From Deltaproteobacteria bacterium (lineage in GTDB: Bacteria > Myxococcota_A > UBA9160 > UBA4427), in assembly GCA_029261835.1 (NCBI GenBank), contig JAJDAO010000083.1:1-64000 (forward strand): a stretch of DNA of 64,000 nt, read 5' to 3'. The translations under genes were made by a program, and so were the position numbers. The notes below the pieces were generated by a model. That model was not told the origin of the DNA. It did not search any database and worked only from the letters and a program-made list of their open reading frames with translations. Positions 60,234 to 64,000 of the stretch are shown one piece after another. Every line of letters starts with the position of its first letter. The stretch's first letter is position 1.

Positions 60234-61052
60234 ATGCACGCAGCACGCAGCCCCGCCCAGTGGGACTGTTCACTCCCGCGCTTGCTGCTTTGGCTCGGCC
60301 TCTTTGCGGCGGCCTTCGGCTACGTCGAGGCAGCCGTGGCCCACTACCTGCGGCTTCACCTCTACCCGGGCGGCTTCGACGACTCGATCGCGCTCGTGGT
60401 CGACCGACACACACTCGCTGTCGAGGCAGGCCGTGAGATCTGCACGCTCATCGTGCTCGCGGCGGCGGCGGCGCTCGGCCCGGGCCCGCTCGCCCGGCGC
60501 CTGGCGAGCTTCGTCTACGGCTTCGCGATCTGGGATCTCAGCTATTACGCCGCCCTGTGGCTCTTCGAGGGTTGGCCCAGCTCAGCCTGGGATTGGGATC
60601 TGCTCTTCCTGCTCCCGGTACCCTGGTTCGGGCCCGTGTGGGCGCCGATGCTGATTTCGCTGCTCGGCATCTGCGGCGCCGTGGCGCTTCACATCGCCTT
60701 CGCGCGGCGCGGCACGCTCGTCTTTCCGGGCAGCGCACTGCTGGCCATCAACGCGGCGCTGCTCGCCTGGGAGCTCTCGTTCACCGTCTACGCGCTGAGC
60801 GACGACGGCATGCGCAGACACTTTCCCGCCGAGTATCACTGGGAGCTGTTGGCGCTGGGCGCTGCGTTGGCGCTGGCCGGTGGCCTTCTCATCGCGCGGA
60901 GAAACCGGGCGCCGCGCGCCACGCGCGACGCAGAGCCAGAAAACCGAGCAGCGCCATCAGCGCCGCCAGGCCCGGCCCGACCCGCACGGGCACAGCCGAC
61001 GTCTCGGGCACGGCCGGGCTCCAGTAGTTGCCCGTCATCACCAGCATGCTGA
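60234..61052 (+). CDS. Polytopic membrane protein of unknown function
   Basis: A 272-residue protein from ATG 60234 with about six hydrophobic helices (LLLWLGLFAAAFGYVEAA, ICTLIVLAAAAALG, LLFLLPVPWFGPVWAPMLIS, LLALGAALALAGGLLIA). I do not recognise the family. The last 50 or so residues are Arg/Pro/Ala-rich and overlap the 3' end of the GH8 gene in antisense by 164 bases, so the true C terminus may be unusual. Start choice is weak; no clear RBS. Confidence 0.6.
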   Translation: MHAARSPAQWDCSLPRLLLWLGLFAAAFGYVEAAVAHYLRLHLYPGGFDDSIALVVDRHTLAVEAGREICTLIVLAAAAALGPGPLARRLASFVYGFAIWDLSYYAALWLFEGWPSSAWDWDLLFLLPVPWFGPVWAPMLISLLGICGAVALHIAFARRGTLVFPGSALLAINAALLAWELSFTVYALSDDGMRRHFPAEYHWELLALGAALALAGGLLIARRNRAPRATRDAEPENRAAPSAPPGPARPARAQPTSRARPGSSSCPSSPAC

Positions 61053-62223
61053 GCAGCGTGAGCGTGTCCTCGTAGTAGCCCTCTTGCGACAGCCGAACGG
61101 CTTCGTAGAGATCGTTGAGCCACTGCTGCTGTGTGGCGCTGGACATCGCGGCCACGCCGAGCGGCGCCGCGAAGGCGCTGGTGAAGTAGTTGCTGCCCGC
61201 TACGGGCGTGCCGTCGAGGCGGTAGCCCGCGCGGATGCGCGCGGGATCTGCCTCGGCCTCGGCCTCGATCCAGAGCGAGAGCCGCTGCACCTGCTCGCGC
61301 GACACAGCGTCATCGCCCACCAGCGCCGAGACACCGAGCCGCAGGGGGACGCGCGCGGAGTTGTAGTAGTAGAAGCCATCGTTGGCACCCTCGAGAAAAT
61401 TCGGCGATGCCGGCCGGGGCGTCGGGTCCGTGGCCGAGACCGGCTCGAGAAAGTCCGGCACCAGGCCCGTACTGGGCGCGTAGCTCTGCTGAATGAAATC
61501 GATCGTCCAGCTCGCCGCCGCCCGCGCATCGAGCCAAGCGCCCGCGTCTCGCGCCTGCGCGAAGGCGAGGAAGTGATCCGGCAGAAAGTCGGAGGTGCGC
61601 GGTGTGAGCTGGGAGTACGTGCTGCCATCGGGCTGCACCCAGTCGCCGAGCAAGGGCAGCCGGCTCTGCGGCCCGAGTTCGGACGACAGCATGCCCGCCA
61701 ACAGCGCGCTCGCCTCGGCGCCGTAGTCGAAGCGGCCGCCTGCCCCCCACTGCTGCTCGGCCATCAGCAGCGCGTAGGCGATGTCCGCATCGCCGTCGAA
61801 GGCGCTGTCGTTGCCGCGCCGCTCGGGAATCTCGTCGGCCTCCACCCACCAGTCCATCAGGCGGGCGTCGATCTCGCTGGGGTGATCCTTCGCGAATTCC
61901 AGCAGACCGTCGAAGATCGTGCGCGCGGCGGCGTCGTGCCCGGCCATGAGAACGCTGATCACCATGCCGTAGCCCTGCCCCTCCGAGACCGTCGCCGCCT
62001 CGGGCGGCGTGTCCCACCGCACGCGATAGCGAGGGTGGCCGTCGGGCTCGCTCCCCGCCGCGCTCAGGAAGTGCAGCTTCCAGGCCTCGTAGAGCAAGCG
62101 AACGTCGTCATCTTGCTGGCTCTGGCTGCGGTGGCTGGGGCGCAGTGAGCCGGCCGCGTAGCTGACGTGCTGCGGAAAAGGCCGCTGCGGCGGGGCGCCC
62201 GAGGCCAGGCCCGGGCACAGCAC
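60889..62223 (-). CDS. Glycoside hydrolase family 8 enzyme
   Basis: A GH8 (endoglucanase/licheninase-type) hydrolase of 444 residues from the first standard start, GTG 62223. The catalytic acid Glu lies in ATVSEGQGYGMVISVL and the conserved Asp motif is AFDGDADIAYALLMA. The coding frame continues upstream of 62223 to a CTG at 62271. From there the translation (LKTAAVRFLLSPLVLLVL, then CPGLASGA) makes a complete signal peptide, so the true start may be that CTG, overlapping the upstream stop codon. The C terminus has a hydrophobic helix and basic tail (GPGLAALMALLGFLALRRAW) like a sorting or anchor signal. Confidence 0.85.
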   Translation of the reverse strand: MLCPGLASGAPPQRPFPQHVSYAAGSLRPSHRSQSQQDDDVRLLYEAWKLHFLSAAGSEPDGHPRYRVRWDTPPEAATVSEGQGYGMVISVLMAGHDAAARTIFDGLLEFAKDHPSEIDARLMDWWVEADEIPERRGNDSAFDGDADIAYALLMAEQQWGAGGRFDYGAEASALLAGMLSSELGPQSRLPLLGDWVQPDGSTYSQLTPRTSDFLPDHFLAFAQARDAGAWLDARAAASWTIDFIQQSYAPSTGLVPDFLEPVSATDPTPRPASPNFLEGANDGFYYYNSARVPLRLGVSALVGDDAVSREQVQRLSLWIEAEAEADPARIRAGYRLDGTPVAGSNYFTSAFAAPLGVAAMSSATQQQWLNDLYEAVRLSQEGYYEDTLTLLSMLVMTGNYWSPAVPETSAVPVRVGPGLAALMALLGFLALRRAWRAAPGFSAR

Positions 62224-62267
62224 GAGCAGGACGAGCGGGGATAGGAGAAAGCGGACGGCGGCCGTTT

Positions 62268-63518
62268 TCAGTCCGGCCGGTCGGCGCGCTGTCCGAACTC
62301 CGCGCGGTTCTGCGCGCGAATGCCCTCGAGCAGCACCGGGAAGTCGTCCTGGTTGACGGGACGTCCCAGCGATCTAAAGATCGGCTGCTTCGACAGACGG
62401 CGGTCCACCGTGATCTCGAGCGTGAGTAGCTCGCCGAATGCGACATCGCCGAACGAGAACGGGATCCGCATCACCTCGGAGCGGGGATTCTCGCCGCACT
62501 GCTTCGTGAGACTTGCCCGCAGCTCGGGCGACACCAGCCGATCGGGCAGCAGCCAGGGCTCGAGCTCGGTGTCGGTGTCCATGTAGCGCCGTCGCACGAG
62601 ACCCTTCGCAGGCAGGCGCTCGTCCGAGTCCCACCACACATGGTCGACGGCCTGCACCGCCTGGCGACCGACGTCCTTGGGCACGGCGCCGAGTCGGCGC
62701 AGCTCCTGCTTCATGCGCTTGTCGATGTGACGGTTGTAGATCTTCTCGCTCGCCAGGTTGCGGCGAATGTCGAGGTCGTCGAGCAGCCGCAGCCCGACGG
62801 CGTTCGAGTACATGTCCTCGGGTGAGAAGCCCGAGACGACCTCGGGATAGAGCGCCAGGATCGACCAGCCGTACCACTGCGCGTATTCGTGCCAGGCCAT
62901 CACCTGGTGGGCCATCCACTGCGCCAGCGAGATGATCACGCGCTCGCGCCCGTGCTGCTCGATCAGCTCGGCGGGCACGGGCCGGAGCGTCACGACACGA
63001 TCTCCGCCCTCATCCCCCAGCTCGAGCACGCTGCCCTCTTCCAGGTGGCGGTCGAACTCCGAGATGAAGAAGGCGGCCCAGTCCACCGTCTCGCGAACGT
63101 GCGCGGTGTCGATGAAGCCGCCGTGGCAGGTGTACATCAGGCCGTTGTGCTCGCCCTTCGGAAACGCATTCTTGCGCCGGTCGTCGATGGCCGCCGTGGC
63201 ACCGTCGTAGCGATGCGGACCGAGCTCATCGACGTTCAGCACGCGGCCTACCTTGAGCCAAGGCAGTGTCATCTTGCCGAGCTTGACCCGCAGGTCGGTT
63301 CCGAAGGCGCAGCACCAACGGAGCTTCTTACGGACGGGGATGGAGGGGATGTCCATCAGGACGTCGTCCAGATCCCCCGGAGCCGACACGGAGGCATCCT
63401 GCAGCACGACTGCGTCCATCGCCCCGGACCGCTGCGCGGGATACCACTTACCCGGACCAATGCAGCCGGACACGGCAAGTGCGACGAGGCCAACCAGGGC
63501 GATCGAGGAGATTCTCAC
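62268..63518 (-). CDS. DUF4056 lipoprotein
   Basis: A 416-residue protein. From GTG 63518 the N terminus is a lipoprotein signal peptide (RISSIALVGLVALAVSGC). The mature part matches DUF4056: GTDLRVKLGKMTLPWLKVGR, LMYTCHGGFIDTAHVRE, MAWHEYAQWYGWSI and GFSPEDMYSNAVGLRLLDDL. The HExxQ-like pattern around WHEYAQW is reminiscent of a metal site but is not proven. The open frame extends to 63791, but that part is Arg/Pro-rich and unlikely to be coding. Its stop overlaps the probable CTG start of the GH8 gene. Confidence 0.82.
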   Translation of the reverse strand: MRISSIALVGLVALAVSGCIGPGKWYPAQRSGAMDAVVLQDASVSAPGDLDDVLMDIPSIPVRKKLRWCCAFGTDLRVKLGKMTLPWLKVGRVLNVDELGPHRYDGATAAIDDRRKNAFPKGEHNGLMYTCHGGFIDTAHVRETVDWAAFFISEFDRHLEEGSVLELGDEGGDRVVTLRPVPAELIEQHGRERVIISLAQWMAHQVMAWHEYAQWYGWSILALYPEVVSGFSPEDMYSNAVGLRLLDDLDIRRNLASEKIYNRHIDKRMKQELRRLGAVPKDVGRQAVQAVDHVWWDSDERLPAKGLVRRRYMDTDTELEPWLLPDRLVSPELRASLTKQCGENPRSEVMRIPFSFGDVAFGELLTLEITVDRRLSKQPIFRSLGRPVNQDDFPVLLEGIRAQNRAEFGQRADRPD

Positions 63519-63914
63519 AAGCCGGATATTAGTCCTCTCCCCGAAGGATGAAAGACGTCGATTCGTGGCGATCGAGCATTCTTGCGACCGCCATGCCGCC
63601 ACAGGGGCAACATGACGGCCCGCCCACGGGCCCGGGTGCCCCCTGGGCGCGGGCGGGGGAGAGGGGGAAATACACCACCGGCCGGCCTCGCTTCGGCCGC
63701 GGAGCCAGCGCCTGTCGACCGGCCCGCGGGCTTCTCGGCTTCTCGGCCGCGCCTTGGCCAACGCCTGTCGAATACCGCAGGTGCAGTTCAATACGAACCA
63801 GAACAGCCGATCACTATGTTAGTCTCACAGCTATTCAGTTGTGTGTATTTGATATGCCCTGGTTGCCTGTTCGATTCGCCGACTCATCCGGCGATCAGAT
63901 CCCGAGGAGCCACC
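63519..63914. other. Divergent intergenic region
   Basis: About 400 bases between the DUF4056 gene and the last partial gene. It has GC-rich palindromic runs near 63620-63660 and a distinctly AT-rich patch at about 63790-63860 that is likely to contain the promoter of the plus-strand gene. No gene is supported. Confidence 0.45.
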
Positions 63915-64000
63915 TTGACGTCGCGCATCGACCTCGCCGCAATCGCACTCGCTCTGGCGAGCACGCTCGCGCTGTCGGTCGCATGTGGCCCCGCCGCTGA
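63915..64000 (+). CDS. Start of an exported protein (partial)
   Basis: TTG 63915 has GAGGAG five bases upstream. The 28 visible codons read a basic n-region and hydrophobic core (LAAIALALASTLALSVAC), a signal peptide possibly ending in a lipobox-like SVAC. The gene runs off the window edge. Its identity cannot be told. Confidence 0.6.
   Translation, partial: MTSRIDLAAIALALASTLALSVACGPAA

Noticed and set aside
58418-60436. A 672-codon plus-strand frame across the S41 tail, selenoprotein and kinase-like genes
   Set aside because: Composition is Arg/Pro/His-rich without domain signals; the minus-strand genes explain the region.
60880-62148. A 422-codon plus-strand frame opposite the GH8 gene
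   Set aside because: Antisense shadow; the GH8 catalytic motifs are on the minus strand.

Overview
The window is GC-rich bacterial DNA, densely coded on both strands, with no rRNA, tRNA or CRISPR array that I can see. The gene content suggests an uncultured deltaproteobacterium-like (Myxococcota, Desulfobacterota or Binatota type) environmental bacterium. It includes a DapL-type LL-diaminopimelate aminotransferase, an F420-type LLM oxidoreductase beside an alkyl-DHAP-synthase-like enzyme, orphan sensor kinases, multihaem cytochromes, IPTL-like C-terminal sorting tails and a probable selenoprotein. This placement is an inference from gene families, not from a marker gene.

Layout. 0.1-17.9 kb is mostly metabolic: an ACT-domain regulator, an NDP-forming acyl-CoA synthetase, an AGCS amino-acid symporter, a ThDP enzyme, a small cytochrome c/GST operon, LLM oxidoreductase plus AGPS-like flavoenzyme, DapL, a REC-GGDEF-EAL c-di-GMP protein, a nitrobindin-like/SDR/DsbA-fold operon and a quinone oxidoreductase. 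17.9-38.5 kb is looser and looks accessory: a PstS-like binding protein with a chemoreceptor, a PPOX protein, secreted proteins with C-terminal sorting tails, a WG-repeat protein, an OxyR/catalase pair, and a cluster of two orphan histidine kinases with three related STAS-like/two-CW proteins. It also carries decayed ribbon-helix-helix relics and several gene-poor stretches.

38.5-48.4 kb holds a DUF3047 protein, a NodU-type carbamoyltransferase and, divergent from it, a 1555-residue protein that joins an RND/MMPL exporter body to a 7TM-GAF-histidine kinase. A large secreted protein follows. 48.4-52.4 kb has IS relics, a DUF1214 protein, a sulfotransferase and TesB. 52.4-58.5 kb has a papain-lipase fusion, a periplasmic-binding/TM/PilZ receptor and an S41 lipoprotein protease.

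58.5-60.0 kb contains the most notable item: a membrane-anchored peroxiredoxin-like gene whose first active-site Cys codon is an in-frame TGA, followed by a SECIS-like hairpin. It lies directly downstream of a degenerate kinase-like gene. The rest is a membrane protein, a GH8 glycosidase, a DUF4056 lipoprotein and the start of another exported protein.

Themes: signalling (five kinase-like proteins, a chemoreceptor, c-di-GMP synthesis/breakdown and PilZ sensing), export and surface anchoring, and redox chemistry. One notable rearrangement scar links two distant loci: the 3' end of the RND-kinase gene is duplicated at the 3' end of the selenoprotein gene.
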